DNA of 64,000 nt from Acanthaster planci (GCF_001949145.1 NW_019091479.1:62001-126000), one strand, 5' to 3'. Positions 32,701 through 47,100 are shown, counted from the first letter of the stretch. The notes: generated by a model not told the origin, from the letters alone. Program-made: numbers and translations.

Positions 32701-35070
32701 ACTGCACTACACTGCTTACACTGCGCAATGTTTGGGTGTCCAATTGACAGTTTCAGTGACAATTTTCCTCCGGACCAAGCAGCCTGTAACGCTCACCTTG
32801 TACAAAACACAAGCCTTCCAAAAACTTGATAAAAGGCTGAAAAAAAAACAGGTTCATAAACAGTGGTATATTACAATAATACCCGGACTTTTAACACGAA
32901 GACTGTGGGAGAAGATGAATTATTACAGGGTAAAACAATGAATAAATGAATCCTAATTGTGTTGTTCCCCAAAAAGTGTGGTAAAGATTGTTTGTTCAAC
33001 AGCTTTGCCGGTACAACGCCCGTAGTTAAAACCATGCTCACGTGAAACAGGATTGCTCAAGCCCTTCACGTGTCCAATGCTATAAAACTTTTCAAAGTTC
33101 TACATTTATACTTAGTGCTCTGAATGTAAGGACCACTTTTGAAAGTTCTTTGGTTGCAATTCGATACTAGTATAGATAAAGAAAGATGTGTTATGAAATT
33201 CCAAGATCTTCCAATAAATCAAGGAAACATTTCTCTGAAACTTCAGCCGAACGCCGGACAGGTTTTTCCAATCGGAGGGGAGCCGGTCCCGACCAATCGG
33301 GGTTTTTAATTCGTCGCAGATTATCCATCTGCAGCCCCGTTGACATGCAGATGATTGCTTCGGCTCAGGCTTGGCCGGGTTTCGGCAAAACATTGTGCCC
33401 GTTTTCCCTTTGTTTTATTTAGAACAAAATGTTTCGCTAGGAAAATGACTCCGAGCAGACGCAAGGAGAGGACGTGGGCATTGCTCTTTTTATCTGCTGA
33501 CAATCTCGTAGCATTTTTCACCTCACCGAGTTTGCCAATCAGGCCCTCACTCAACTGATGATATTTAGGTTGAGTCTATGAACACACTGCACCGACATAA
33601 AGTCCTGCCTCGGGTGTGCAGGCTATGGGCTGATGGGGGGATCGCTTTATTAATTGTTTATCTTTCATCTTTCGAATGTCGTTCTCATTTAGAGATTTCC
33701 TGCCCTCATCTCTTACCCGTAAGGTGCATCTGATCCGTGCGTTTCGGTCGAGGTCATTACCTTTTTCATAAACTGTTTCGTAGAATGATTCATCCCTACA
33801 TGGAGGCAAAGTGCCCTCGACTTGCACATCAAACACGGAGCGCCAAAACTTTTTCTTCCTCCTGAAGAATAAGAAGGCAAAAACTGGACTTTGTTCCTCG
33901 ACCAATGACGACTCGACCGACGACGGGGAACAAGTCAAGCAAAGAGTCGATGCAGCATTCAACTCGATGTTGTCCAACAGACAACACTGTTAAAAGTACT
34001 TTGTGAACAATACCCCTCCCCTCACGGGGACGAAGAAATGACCTTCGCTTGGATGCCACTGCCCCTGCGCAGGACACACATGCAAAGGTGCTGCGTATTT
34101 TGTATCCATTCGGATAAAATTGGATTGTGTCCAAATTACTTGGCTATGGGTGGAGAATCACACACAGGTCTGAGACAGTGGCTGGAGTAACTTCCCACAG
34201 AGTCGTGTGTAATCATAAAGAGCAGCCAACTGCAAATAATTTGAATACGACCTCAATGCTCCAAGAGCACAGCCTGCGGCGCATGCGCTGTAACTCACGG
34301 CCATTATCCCATACAGTGCATGAAACTCTGTCACTGGAGTTTGTGGCTAGAATAGTTTGAGTTTGGTACCAAAAGTTCATTTACGAAATACAAGAGATTT
34401 CCTAATGTACCCTTCATCAGTAAGTTTTGTTCACCAGGCTTCAGGAATTTGGTACTCTGTGTTGAGAACCCTCGAACTCAACGAAACACTTTTTTCTATC
34501 ACAAATTTTGTCTCACATGAAGCCGTCAGGAGGATTTCCATTCGGTTGTTGAAGTTGACGCTTAAAACAGATCATGGAACGCCAAATGAAGTCACAATCA
34601 GAGAAACGAAGCCGAGATTTTGGAAAAGCCCCAAGGTTATGCGGCCTGCTCACTGTACCGGAGCAAACGGCATGACACTGCGATCATGCGAAGGTCAAGT
34701 TGGCTCCATGTGACCTTAACAGATCATCATCAATTCAGTCACAGCTACATGTACGGGCACGCGGGCTGACCAGCCTTCACCAGAGACAGCGCATTGAACA
34801 AGCAACTCGAGCGTGCAATAGTCGAGTCATAACTCGTGTACGCATCGGTTCCAATATACGTACCACGAATTATTTCAATTAATGCATGCCAACCCTTTTC
34901 TAACGCAATTTACACTATTACAAACGTCTGTTAAGTCAGTACATTCTATTGTCAACAGCTCAAGTGACATTACAGAAGTTGCTGTTTTGGGAAAGCGCAT
35001 TCTACTTTCAATTTTTCTCTGTATACAAAAGGGAGATTCTTATGAAGGTGTATTTAGGACATGGTAAGAA
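29707..35070. other. Intergenic, no gene recognised
   Basis: AT-rich DNA with CCAAT motifs near 33268 and 33291. A stretch at about 31500-31560 reads like the tail of a dispersed repeat (see findings). Open frames such as 32648-32941 (ATG, 97 codons) and 32226-32618 show no family resemblance. Confidence 0.45.
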
Positions 35071-35077
35071 AAAAACT

Positions 35078-35165
35078 TAATTCTTACGTACGGATTAATA
35101 TTTCATACATACAGATTAATTTGTACGTACGGCTCAATAAATAAATAAATTCCATATGTACGATT
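35078..35165. repeat. Degenerate TACGTACGGATTAAT direct repeats
   Basis: Three or four imperfect units sharing TACGTACGGATTAAT, TACATACAGATTAAT, TACGTACGGCTCAAT and TATGTACG. They abut the large foldback element on its left side and may be part of it. Confidence 0.5.
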
Positions 35166-35180
35166 TTGGGGTGCCTTGCA

Positions 35181-35585
35181 CGGACACAAAAAAATTGACT
35201 CCATTAACATAACACACGTGTGCGTTGCGTTCGGCTGTCAAAATCGCCCTGGGAACCATTTTGACGGATACGCAACACTTGGCGCAAGTGTTGACGCACA
35301 TATGGAAAGGCGCCTTTAAAAGGCGAGTGAGATGCGCATCGATATAGGGCCAACACATAAACGGAATTTACTTGGATAAGGACGCATAAAGGAGCCACGC
35401 GAGAACTTCGGGAAAAAGGGACACAAAATTCAGGTTTCTGCAGAGTAAAGCCGCCTTTCCATATGCAGGTGAACACTTGTGTCAAGCGTTGCGTATCTGT
35501 CAAAATCGCTCCCAGGGAAAATTTGACGGCCGAACGCAACGCACACGTGTGTAATGTTAATGGAGTGGGGGTTTTTTTGTCCGTG
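35181..35585. mobile_element. Large foldback (inverted-repeat) element
   Basis: The left arm at about 35181-35318 pairs with the right arm at about 35441-35585, with a spacer of about 120 bp. Shared segments include CCATTAACAT, ACACACGTGTGCGTTGCGTT, GTCAAAATCG or GTCAAATTTT, CCCTGGGA, ATTTTGACRGATACGCAAC, CAAGTGTT and CATATGGAAAGGCG. Identity by eye is above 80 percent across about 135 bp. No transposase frame is present, so it would be non-autonomous. Open frames read across both arms on opposite strands give near-identical peptides, which is a product of the symmetry. Outer ends and target duplication are not resolved. Confidence 0.75.
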
Positions 35586-35659
35586 AATGTGAAAAGCATG
35601 AACGCATCGCGCACGCAACGCAGCCAAAAAAACGTTCATACGGAAAGGTGCCTTAATTC

Positions 35660-38600
35660 GAAGTGCCCTCTACGACTGCTCATTGGGAACGAAAGCTAGG
35701 TAAAATTTGAAGAGATATACAAATACCAATGGAACTTGATCCAACTTTAAATAACCATTTAAATAACAGTCTAAGTTTTATTGACACACTAAGGTCTGCG
35801 TTTTGCAGCACCTTCCCAAATCGCTAAGGCCTCTGTTTGAATGTTGTTTTGGTTTTTTTTGCTAGGCCACTGGGATTGGTATGGAAGTTAAGACAGAAGA
35901 TGAGATGAGATTTATGCAGAATATGCCTTTTGGGGCATATGATGCAAGATCTGGGGTGGAGAGAACCCCCACCTTTGTGTTGGTCATTGTTTGATCGGAA
36001 TCTCAGGAATTCTTTACAGACTTCTGGGGGAGGGGGACGTGTCAGGTAACAATAGTCTTGAGGGTGTTAGACATGGGGGGGTACCCATCGGCCCCATATC
36101 GTGCACGGTATCTTCTGGGGGTTAAATTTCAATAAAATCTGGTATAATGAGTTCTTTAAATTCACGTGAACATAACAATTTGAGTTCTCCTTAGTGAAAC
36201 ACTTCTGCTAAATCTCGTGATTAGGGGCAAGCTTTTGCTTAGTTACATAAGAGACGCCTTGCATCAATACACTGTTTTCAATGGATAAGAAGGGCACAAA
36301 GGAACCAGTCCATTCCAGAGATGATGGTCGCTATGCAGAAGCTTGCTCCGAATCACCAGGTACAGCAGGGGTATTCAAATTATATATATGTGCAAATTAT
36401 ATGTATGTGCAAATCTGATAACTCTGTGTACCAGATTTTATTGAAATTTAACTTGCAAAAGGCTTATTCAAGTGCATGCTACATCCAGCCACGCCATATG
36501 ACATCTAACGCGAGTACCACAGAGAAGGAAATCGCGTTTATCTCCATACACACAACAGATAGGTATCTGCAACAGTATTTAAAGGGGGAGAACTACTCCT
36601 GACGTCCCTCCGATTGGCATAATTGTCATCCTCTCCTTCGTACACCTGCTGAGGGCTGGAATCGCAGGTCGGGGAGGGGGGCGGAAATAAATCCTGAGAA
36701 ATCGGGAGCCAGGACTGAGAGACACAAGACCGATAAAAAAAGCCTCTACCAGAGAAATCCGCCCCAAGGAAAACAAGTAATGAAAAACTTGACCGGGCGT
36801 GAAATTGCACAAGGAGCGCTAGAGTGGTTCTCAGATCATCCGTGCGATTGCACGAGACGGAAAGAACTAATGGTGGAGGCCTTGCTCGATTATCTTTCGC
36901 TCCCAAAACATATTTAATCAGACAAAAAAATGTGTGTTTAAACAGTTCAGGAGCGACCGTGCATGCATACAGAGGAGGAACGGATGAGATGAGTGATGAG
37001 GCTTTACAGAGGGCCATAAACGAGAGGTCTTGAGCAGGAGTGTCCTCCACATCTTTTTGAAATGTTGCTGCCTTAAGGTATCTTGCATAAATTCAAGAAA
37101 GTTTGAGAGAAAACCTTGATTACAGTTACCACATTGATGGTTAATTTCCATCACTGTTCGTCAAACATTGACCAACGATTTGGAAGAATATACCCAAGAT
37201 TGGGAAGTTGATATTTACACCAACACTGGGCAAAATATCAACCCAAACCTTTTTACAGTGACCTAACCAACATCTCTGAAACCAGGCTTTGCCCATCTGC
37301 TATTGTCCCATTGAGCTTTGTACTGCGTAAGAAAAATTAGAGTTAAAATTTTACGTCATCCCTTTATCTGAATGTGTGACTAGCGAATTCATTCATGATC
37401 GTTTATCTTAATAAAATGAACATAGTGACTTTTTATGTAAGATAAAAATGTCACGGGTGCAAATCCCTATTATATCTAGCATTTTGGTGGTATAACATAC
37501 AGTAGAATTTATTCATCTACCGATTATGCCACCCGCCTTTTGATCATTCCAGATCTCTGGGACAGTTTCACACGTTTGGATTCGTTCCCAGCTTTGAACC
37601 ACCTGTCCAAAGTTGTGACAGCGTTCGCCGTGCGGTGTAGAGGACAATCGGTGGAGTGCGGAAACGTTTGACAACAACGCTGCCTGACAGAAACAGATAG
37701 TGACAAGAGGCCCGGTACGACGGCCAATGGCCTCGGGCCTCGCCCGTTTTTGACCTTTCGAACAGCTATTATGTTTGTGGATTTCTCAAAGAAATGGGAC
37801 CTTTTTTCCCCACAGTGAAATGGCACGTAAGCTAAATATCGATTAATTGATTAGGTATCGATTCATGAAGGTTTACAAGTGCGTCTGAGCATGTAGTTGA
37901 TACCTCGACTCCAATTTAGGAAAAAACTTTTCAAATTTGGCTCCTTCAAGTAGACAGGTTTATGTTCTTGTTAAAATATGCCAGCTTATTTTCCCGAGCT
38001 CTTAAATGTTGATAATTTATCGGTAACGTCGACCGTATCAAACTACAGCCGTATTAATATTGCATAACTATGCATGCCTAAAGACGAACAAACTCGGAGT
38101 GCATAGCCAAACATCTTAGGGCGTCAAACTCCTTAATAATGCGGACTCCATTCTGTCAGGATGAACCACCTCCACAAAAAACTGCATCATTTATCTTCCA
38201 GCCAAGCTGGTGCTTCATCCTATAAGACGTGTTCTGCTGCCTCTGGCCGCTTCTCTCCTTAGCAAAATTAAACCGTCTGGTGGCTTACCTTCGCTGCGAG
38301 CGCCCTCTGAACACGCCTGCGTTCAAACAGGGGCCCCTTTTTTGTCTAACATGACTGGTATTTCATCAAACCGTGTCCGACTGTTTCCACCTGACTTCAC
38401 AGTGCTCGATATAACAAGCACGCGCCCCAGGCGGGCAGGAGAGCTGGCCCGCGCTCTCTTCTCTTTCCTCCTGATAAACACCAAACGCTGGTTGATGGAG
38501 AATTCATCCCGGCACATGCACGGCACCCTCACGGAACGTCATCACCGCCTCGGGTCCCTCATCTGTGGCTTTAATAAATATAAGCCGGGGGTCTTTATGG

Positions 38601-39110
38601 CCACTTGAAGCGGGAATGACTGAAGGAAAGAGAGACGAGATGATTGCGAGACCTCACTGCCGAGAAGATGCGGATGAGAGACCATCCTAACCGAACGGGG
38701 GTGCTTAAGCTTTGAAGATGGTTGAAGCGATACAGCGCTTGGAAGAAAGCTAACAAGACAATGGTACCTCTTGCAACGTCGCAAAAGGTAGTTTGAGTCG
38801 GACAAAATGAGAACACTTCTGAAAAACTAAACAGCTGCTTACGACAGTCGTCTTGATGATCATGAAGTTTGGCAGGTGCCAGTTGAGTGCATGCCACAGT
38901 AAAAACAGCAGATAAACAAGAGGAACAAAAATGAGGCACAATTAAGAGAATGACACTAAGTGGATCTAAAATAATTGCCAAGAAGTTAGCGGCGGTATGT
39001 TAAATTCAGTTAGAAATGGAAAGAGTCCAAGTTCACTGGTTGCTGTGGAGTACAAGATGGTTTGGGAGTCCTAGCTACAGTAAGGGTACTAATTACAAAG
39101 GTGGCGAGTG
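35660..39110. other. Intergenic, no gene recognised
   Basis: Includes a short duplicated CAAATTATAT-ATGTG unit near 36378-36414 and a moderately GC-rich part at 38210-38600 with a 132-codon frame lacking any domain. Nothing else is supported. Confidence 0.45.
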
Positions 39111-39116
39111 TCATGA

Positions 39117-39300
39117 GATTGATGATGACGACCACAAAATGCCTACATAAATCAGGATGACAGAGAGGATGACTATCATAATGACAATGACGAAAACAAC
39201 ATTTCTGACTGCAATCAGGATAACGGAAATAGTGACTGTCATAATGACAATGAAGATAACGGCGACAATTACCAAAACGGCCTGGTTACAATTTGGACAG
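39117..39300. repeat. Degenerate GATGAC/AATGACAATGA low-complexity repeat
   Basis: Repeated GACTRTCATAATGACAATGA units (about 39171 and 39234, about 63 bp apart) lie within GATGAY-rich sequence. The overlapping frame, rich in Thr, Ile and Met, is an artefact of the repeat. Confidence 0.6.
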
Positions 39301-39489
39301 ATTGTGACGATGGGAGTGATGGCTGCACCGACGAGGTTGAGGACACTCTACCACCAAGACCAATACCAAAGGAAATGGACAACGTGAGACAACAATGCAT
39401 AGGGATAATTTTGACAGAATAAGAAGATGGCGACAGTGACAAAGTGACAACAGCAACCCAACAATGACGAAATACGACTGTAGCTGCAT

Positions 39490-42400
39490 AAAAGTGACTG
39501 TAAAACTGATAGGGATGCAGTAGTTCTCAAAGTGATAATGTACCTGTTATTAGCAGGGCAGTCACAGCGGGCAATTCATTAACCATATTGTGTACCGATG
39601 TGTCCTTCTCGCAGCATATCTTCACATCTGCAACGCAGAAATGATTGCCAGAAAACTTTACAATCAACATCTCGCGTATGAGCGAGCACGCAGGTCAATA
39701 CATTATAGGCGCTACGCGAGTCTGCCGAAATTAAAATGGTCTTATCTTTATTTGTGTGATGCCCCATCGATCGCGCATTTTCTGCCTGCGTGTTTGTTCT
39801 TGAATTTAAAGATGCGAAGGGTTTGTTGCAATACAAATGCCACTCTCTCAGTGAAGCGGCATTATCAAAGAATTCACCTTAATGAGAAGTGTGAGGTGGA
39901 ATAAGAAGGCGTGAACAGTGGGCAAAGAAACTGACCGAATCAACTAACTAAAAATGTCAAGAGACTTTGAAAGAAAGTGCCAAAGTGATGTGACGGTGCT
40001 GACGGGGTTATTCTTTGCCAGAGCAGGGGGATTCTTGCCTGATAAGTGACAGCGTATAACAACTACACGGCAATTTTGACAGCAATGCAAAGAAAGCGCG
40101 CACCAAAAACAAACCCATAACGTTAACTATTCCTGTCACGTACGTGCAGAGACTAGACAGGAGCACCGCTCTTTACAATGGAAAGAGGGAAAGAGAGCGT
40201 AACCCTGCAGGATATGACCGGCTACGGCGAAGCATCAGCCCCTCGCTGGCCAACACGACCTCACCTCTCCGCGCCTGTCAGGCCGCCCAACAGCCGCGCG
40301 GTTTTTTTCCTTCAGTGAAGTTTGATTTACCGGAAAACCATTGAGTTTCTCCTGCATGGCATCACGTGACGGGGCCTAAGGGCTCTTGAACCTGTATACT
40401 TCACGCTGTCGTCGATGGACCCATCACCTGAGGAGGTTTTGGGATGGTTTATCGTTTCACACAGGTCATATAAGAAAAAAAACACTGCGCCTTTATACCG
40501 AGCATCGATTTCTAGAGCTCTTTACCCTCGGGGGGAAATGGTTGCAGAAGTGGCAACTTTAATGGACGTCGGTGTTTATTCTTTCTCTAGTGAGTGGATT
40601 TGTTAGTTTTATGATGTGTTGTCTGTGGGAAATGATCGAGAAATGGTGTATTACCAGTCAGAGAACGAACTTGTTTTAAAACAAAGTTTGTGAAATATTT
40701 GGCATTTGGGTATAACTTCGCCGCAGTACATAGACATGTGTACAAAGATTGCTACGATGACGTCAATCATTTTCAATGAACTTCGATGATCTCCTATCAT
40801 GATTATACAGCAATTGTTGTCTGTGGCTGTTCACTGTGGAACGCACAGTCGGTGGTAGAAAATATACGATTTGGGGTCGAACTGGCAAGAAGCGTGGCGG
40901 ACCGCGAAGGATTGTGGGAGATGTATAACGTAAAATGCACATGGTATGTTGCTGACATGACTCAAATAATCATTTCTCTGGATCAAAAGTGCATCCGATA
41001 AAAGTAATGTGCCTTCCAATATTCATACGCCGCCTCTGTGGTAGGCAGTTCATAATGTAACACCGCACAATATGCCGCAATACCATGCGCATTAAAAGTC
41101 AAACACATAAGAGTCCAACATTAAGAGAAAATTTAGCTTCAACCCGACAACTCCATCAAAAGAAGGGAACGTCCATTGGTATTTTTCGACCAATCGTCAT
41201 TTTGCAAGAAAGAGACTGCTTTCGTGGAGCCGCTAATGGTAAATTAATCCGCAATTCTCAACCAGGGCGCCCTCTGTCAGTGTTCATTTGATACACACAT
41301 ACTATGAAGATATGAGGAATTGCAAAGGACTATTTGCTAATAAACGCTTTTTGAGAAAGCAGTCCACAACTCCCCAAATCAAGAGGAAAGTAAATTAATT
41401 TCAGAGGAAAGTAACAATAAAATATTTAACCAGAGACTGTAAAGATGATATACATACCGTTTGACTGCAACTGTTTCTGATTGGCTACAGACGTTTATGA
41501 AAGTCGCACTGATTCCTGTCAAAGTCAATGCCGAAATATACTGCTTTTAAAGCATGCATGTTTGGATTTTCTCCTCCTTTTCCTGGATACGCTACTTAAC
41601 AACTGTTCTGTTCGTCATTACCAATCTCAACAAAGATTGATGAATGTGCGTGTATCTTGTCGTAAACCTGAAGCATGATCAAGTATCCAAATCCTCGGTA
41701 AAAAGGTGTACAGGAAATTAAAGAAATGCCGACAGTCTGACAGTACAGTCGGCGCCTCTAAGTAAGGCTGCATAACGTTCGTACCAATCAGTCAGGAAAC
41801 CCGACGACCCATCGTGCTGTTTTCAGCCGCTAAAGGCACAAAAAAGCCCCAAGTGTACCAAAATTGTGCTCAACTCAAACATGGAACAGTTTCCAGAGCA
41901 AATTAAAAGAAAAAAATCCTGCTCTTGGAGTCAGATATTTAACAGAAGCTCTCGACATGACTGCGGTGGTGAGCAAAGAGGACTCCGCCGAGTCCAGAGG
42001 GTAGGACATCAAGGACTCTCCAAATTTATCGCCCGCTCTAATTTTTCGAGTCAGGAAGGAAACAGGTCATAGTGAATCAAGTTTTTTGGGGGGACTGGCC
42101 TTACAACCGACAGCGGCCGCTCCACACGCGGTTCTGCTGCCGTCTTCGAGACAGGGCTTAAAGGGACTGACTGTCGCTGAATATGAGTCACGATTATAAC
42201 AGGGAATAGAGGCTGGGTTATCACTATGGGTCGACAGGTAGGGTATGTGGTTGCACTGGCGAAATAGGAAATGTCAGAGCATGGCAAAGACGTTGTTACG
42301 TATTTACAGCAATCGGCAATAAACAGCCAACGAGAGAGCCAGATTGTCATGCGACACAATTATGCAGCAAGAAAGGAAACCAGAACAGCAAAGAAGTAAT

Positions 42401-44030
42401 GACTATACGGCGTCGGCAAACTTCACCCTACTAAAAAATGTTGACTTCAGAGAATTTTAAACTCAGTCACCTCGGTCTTCTTCCTCTTCCTGTTCTGTGC
42501 TTGTTGTCAAGATAATACAATATTCAATATTCATTATTCCAAATTACTTAGCTGTGACTCGAAACTACATTAGACTCTATGGGAAGTTTTGCAGCCACTA
42601 CCACAGACTCGCGCGCAATTTGGAGTCTTAGCCAAGTATTTCGAACACAGCCTTAGACAATAGAGAGCACCTGCAGCCCGAGGGGTTATTGGGCGCAAAT
42701 ACAAACGGCAGACTGTAAACACGACTGGCAACCGATTTGTACAACTGCTTGTCAAGCTCGATCTCACCGGCACTTAACCAAAATGGTCTCTGGTAATACA
42801 TAACGCGTACACAACAGGTCATGAAACAGATATAGCAGCATGTTTACGACACGAGGTTTCTCAAAATAACGCAGCAACGGGATACTTAAGTGGTTACACC
42901 GCGGATATAATATTATACAATTTAATGATTTACACTTGATGACGCAAGGATTTGTTACCAATACTTTGCTCTTAATTGTTCGGCTGCATGCATTTAGTGA
43001 CACTAAACTTTATGGATCGTGATTCATGTATCATAAAATTACACGCCATTGAGACTCCTTCTTTACTGTTTCGTTTGTTTGTAGAGTGCTTCAAATACAA
43101 ATATTATACGCCTTATGGCATCTTTCAAAGCACCATTACAAAATGACGCTGGTATCTTAAAAGGCGGGAAATGGAAGGGTGTATTACGATCGGCAGAGAT
43201 GAAATGCGTAAGCAGGCTTGGGTGATGCGTCTACCAGGAGCAGTGCTGTTCGTGTTTACAGCGCAGTTTTGCTTTGAGTGGGTTCCGTGCAGTTATCCGT
43301 GATATGCTCACGGCTGGTTTATGGCCATGCTTGAATTACTTGGCTGCGGCTTCGAAAGGCACGTGCGTCTATGCCAGCCGCCACCTAGCGGCTTCACGCA
43401 TTTCCCGTAGACGAACTTAGTTTCAAGCCGTAGCCACGAGGGAAATCTATAGATGACACAATGAGGCCCCAATCGTAGACAAAAATGACTCTTTTTAGGC
43501 CGTATCCGAAACGGGCTTCCAAAGCTCTGGCTACGTCTACTGACAGGTTGTGGCCACGCGCGTGTGCAAACAGCAAAGGCCTAGCCTGACCCGAATGAAA
43601 GACACAAGAGTCGAATGCAGCGTGAAAGACCGTGTGTCCGGAGAAGGTTCCTGCAGCGCTACGGCTACGCCTTTCGTTAGCATGGGTCCACGTACTGTCA
43701 ACCAGTAAAGTCCTTGACCTGGTTTGCTCTATGTACAACATTTGGGCGCAACCTAAATCTGACTTGGCTCAGCTCTCAAGTGTTAATATTTAAATGAACT
43801 GCCCCGGGTCGCACGTCATGGAAACGGCAACTCCGTGTGCGATTTCAAACTCTGCATTCTGGTGGCGTAGGCCTACTTAATTAAACAGTGTTGGTCCACT
43901 GGACTCTGAGGTTAAATTGGCGTCACTTGAATACATATACATTGTACCTCTAAACTATACCCGTCCCAAAATCTATAACCCAAAATACACCCCTGAACTA
44001 TGATACAATGATATTCTGCACGCACACACA
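39490..44030. other. Intergenic, no gene recognised
   Basis: No convincing exon, RNA gene or complete repeat. Around 43340-43690 several GGCTACG/CGTAGCC words recur in both orientations and may be a decayed inverted-repeat element. Confidence 0.4.
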
Positions 44031-44034
44031 CAAA

Positions 44035-44125
44035 ACCGGGTCAGCTTGACCCAGTTACGGGTCCCTTGGGGGTTGAACCTCTTCCTGGTCAAAGAGTGAC
44101 CGGGATCCGGGTCAACCTGACCTGG
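44035..44125. repeat. Inverted-repeat unit carrying three GGTCA/TGACC palindromes
   Basis: GGGTCA-GCT-TGACCC (44038-44052), GGTCA-AAGAG-TGACC (44087-44101) and GGGTCA-ACC-TGACCT (44109-44123) lie within 90 bp. The outer two are inverted repeats with three-base spacers and lie in a larger inverted repeat (about 44037-44065 against 44097-44125). The layout resembles both a small MITE and a cluster of nuclear-receptor response elements. Confidence 0.6.
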
Positions 44126-44129
44126 AAGA

Positions 44130-47100
44130 TTTGAGAGTGCACAATCACGTTTGCCGACTCGTGTTTTCGCAGTCTTGACATGCGCTCGCTCGCTGGTGGC
44201 ACGACTGCACTCAAAACGACACATCCAAACATCTCCACAATCAAACACAACTTCCACCACAACATTCTTCGACACACCGAGATCATCCACGACATGTGTT
44301 CCTTGCGGCGTGCGACGGCAGGGAATAATGCATGGACTCCAAGCCCAAAACAGCTACCCTTCACGGATGGATAGCAAAGAGGAAACGGTATATTTTATTC
44401 AAAAACTTTATAAATATATGATAAAGATAAGGATGGGAAACCAAGCATTGCGATGGGCTGGTAATGGAACCCAATGTGCAAAAAGCAAGACTTCACATAT
44501 ATCTTGTTATTAATCATTCATATTGTAAATAATTGAACATCTTATAAGTGACTTTTATTCTAACCAGCACCCTTTTCAGTAAAGCATAACAACAGACTGT
44601 TTCATGTACATGGCTTGGGTTGGAAATTAGCTACGAGAACTAAGCTCGGGAAGATTTTTGGTTCGTTAGAAGAGAACGTGCACCAACGTTTGAGCCCCCC
44701 CAAAAAAGTTGGTCCCTGGTCAGCGCGCGCCTCGATTTTGAACATGTGCGTCAATTTTTTGTTTCCATTTTTTTCTCAATAGTGCCCTCTATTTCCCCAC
44801 CGCCTGAATGTTCGCGAGTAGACTGGTTCCTGACCACAAGCCCATAGGTGGGAAGGGCAATTTGTTCAAGGAACCAGACTAATTCGTGGGTAGCTCGTAC
44901 CCGGTCATAGATCCGTTAGGACTACATAATATGTCGATCACAAACAGTAGACCACAGGTAGGGTTACAAAGTTGCAGCCAGCTGATCATCATCAATGGCG
45001 GCATGACGTGCGACGTGCTACTACTAGCCTTTGCTCTTTGGTTAAATATGCCACATATTTCCGTGCCCGTAGCCAGTCTTAAAAAGCCAACCCAAGCCCC
45101 CCCCCAAAAAAAACCCGCATCGCCGCATCAATTCTGGAACTTTAGTCGGACCAGAGACCGATTTTTTTCGGCCAAACATACATTAATAGTATCTTCGATA
45201 TGAGACCATGCAGCTTCTGACTTAAAACCTTCATTCAGCCGAATAGATGGGCATCTGGATAGCTGATGGGGTCTATCGCACGTCCTCTTTTACTTTTAGC
45301 AAATTTGGTTAAAATATCCCGTGATTACTCGTTATTCACTCGCTGAAATATGTACCTGACATGGAACTCCTAGGTTTAAAAAATATTATCATTTTGATGC
45401 CTACAAATTGTACTCATCGTGTGATTTGAAATGCATTCATTTTCAGCGCAGACTCTACCTATTAAGTTATTCGTCAATTCTTTTTAACTACAATTCCCAT
45501 CGCTCCTTCGAAGTGCATCGTGAATGAGATTTTTTCGGCTCCATGCGACGATGGCGATATTAGTTACGGTATTCATCAACGGGTGCGCGCCCCGATCCCC
45601 TGTGAAAAGATACTATTGTTGACTTCGTTACCAAATGGAAATCTAACCGAATTACGACAAGAGATTGACCTTTGCGAGATGGATTTTAATGGCGACTTTT
45701 CAAGGTTTGTGATGAAACGACAAACAAAAGACATTTTAAAGAATGACCGAATTAGACTGTCTGCCCTCCGACAGACACAGACCTGTGTGTTCTTGAAACC
45801 GTTTCTTCCATTAAAAACCCAGCATCTGGTCCTTAATGCACGCAGTGAAAGTGGGCAAAAATGATTGTATTTAGGAGGCGCAATGGTGCGTCAAACGGTG
45901 GTGCTGAAGTTTCAGATTGGAAGTTGCCACTGACGTCAGGCGGCACACATTACAGGTAAAGACACTGAACATGAGAGATGAAGCACAGCAGAAATCATTC
46001 CGTCTGACTATATATATCTTGCTTTCCAATCCCTACAAATTACTTTTAGTTCCTTCTTAGTTGACACGGCTCCAACTCTGAAGACGATCAACAGACCGCA
46101 AGAAGCAAATTGAGGCGCTGAACGTAAGCTGACTTCACATCAGCAGAATCTTTCTTCGTCAATCGAACACAAAGCCATAGGTGACGTATTATACTTATGC
46201 TGCTTTGTGGACCATGCCTCATTGTGGTACGACACTCGACTGTTGTCTTATAGGGAGAGGGTGTGGTCAGGTGAGCAAGTTGAAATTGAAAATGATTCGA
46301 CGATTTCTTCACAGAAGAAAAAAACATGATTGTGCAAGCAAGGTTCTTCATTAATAGTTGATGAAAGCATACGTTTTTAAACAGAATATGCTTGCCAATG
46401 TGACATGGCTTTTGGGATTGCAGTCGATGTTGATAAATCCCATGTAAAAAGCAACGTCAAAGGTGTAAAATTCAGTAAGGGTAAACGATATTAAATAGTG
46501 TTCTGCAATATCGTGGAAATTGGAACATAGTTTGAAAACGCCGTTTATATGGAACGCTGAAAGTGGCTTTTATGGGAATTCAATTGATTAATTTGACGTC
46601 TTGGCTTCCGGTCAGTATACTATGACCATCACCAAGAAGAACTTGAGGAATTTACGAGAAATAATATCAAACACGCGGGACTATCCGATCCTTCTATAAT
46701 GTGATTGTGTTCATTTAAAGAACTATTACCCGTTTGCAAATTCAATTTGCAACTATAAAACGCTTTCCTTGCGTCTTCTTAATTTCTTTTTTCCCAAAGT
46801 CTGGTCAGTTTTCTTTAAATATCCTAGCATACGACTATATCAACCATCAGCCGGCAATAGTATTAGTTGAGATTTACCCGGTGCAAGACAATGAAAATCA
46901 TCAATACGCACATAGCTATGGGGTTCTTTATGGATGATGAATAGTAGACACGCTTGTAATTCAACACCCACGTAATATACCAAAACCAATTACCGATCTG
47001 TTTCTGTTGACGGGATTCTTAGGCTAGAGAAATTGATTCCCTAAATTTGCTCAGCTTACCTGGCCAGGTACTAATAGCTACTATCAACAGCCCCCCCCCA

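Noticed and set aside
35134-35699. Near-identical peptides read from both strands (TAERNAHVC-type) as a possible duplicated gene
   Set aside because: The resemblance comes from the inverted-repeat symmetry of the foldback element, not from coding.
39157-39387. Thr/Ile/Met-rich open frame
   Set aside because: A translation of a degenerate GATGAC/AATGAC repeat; no independent coding evidence.
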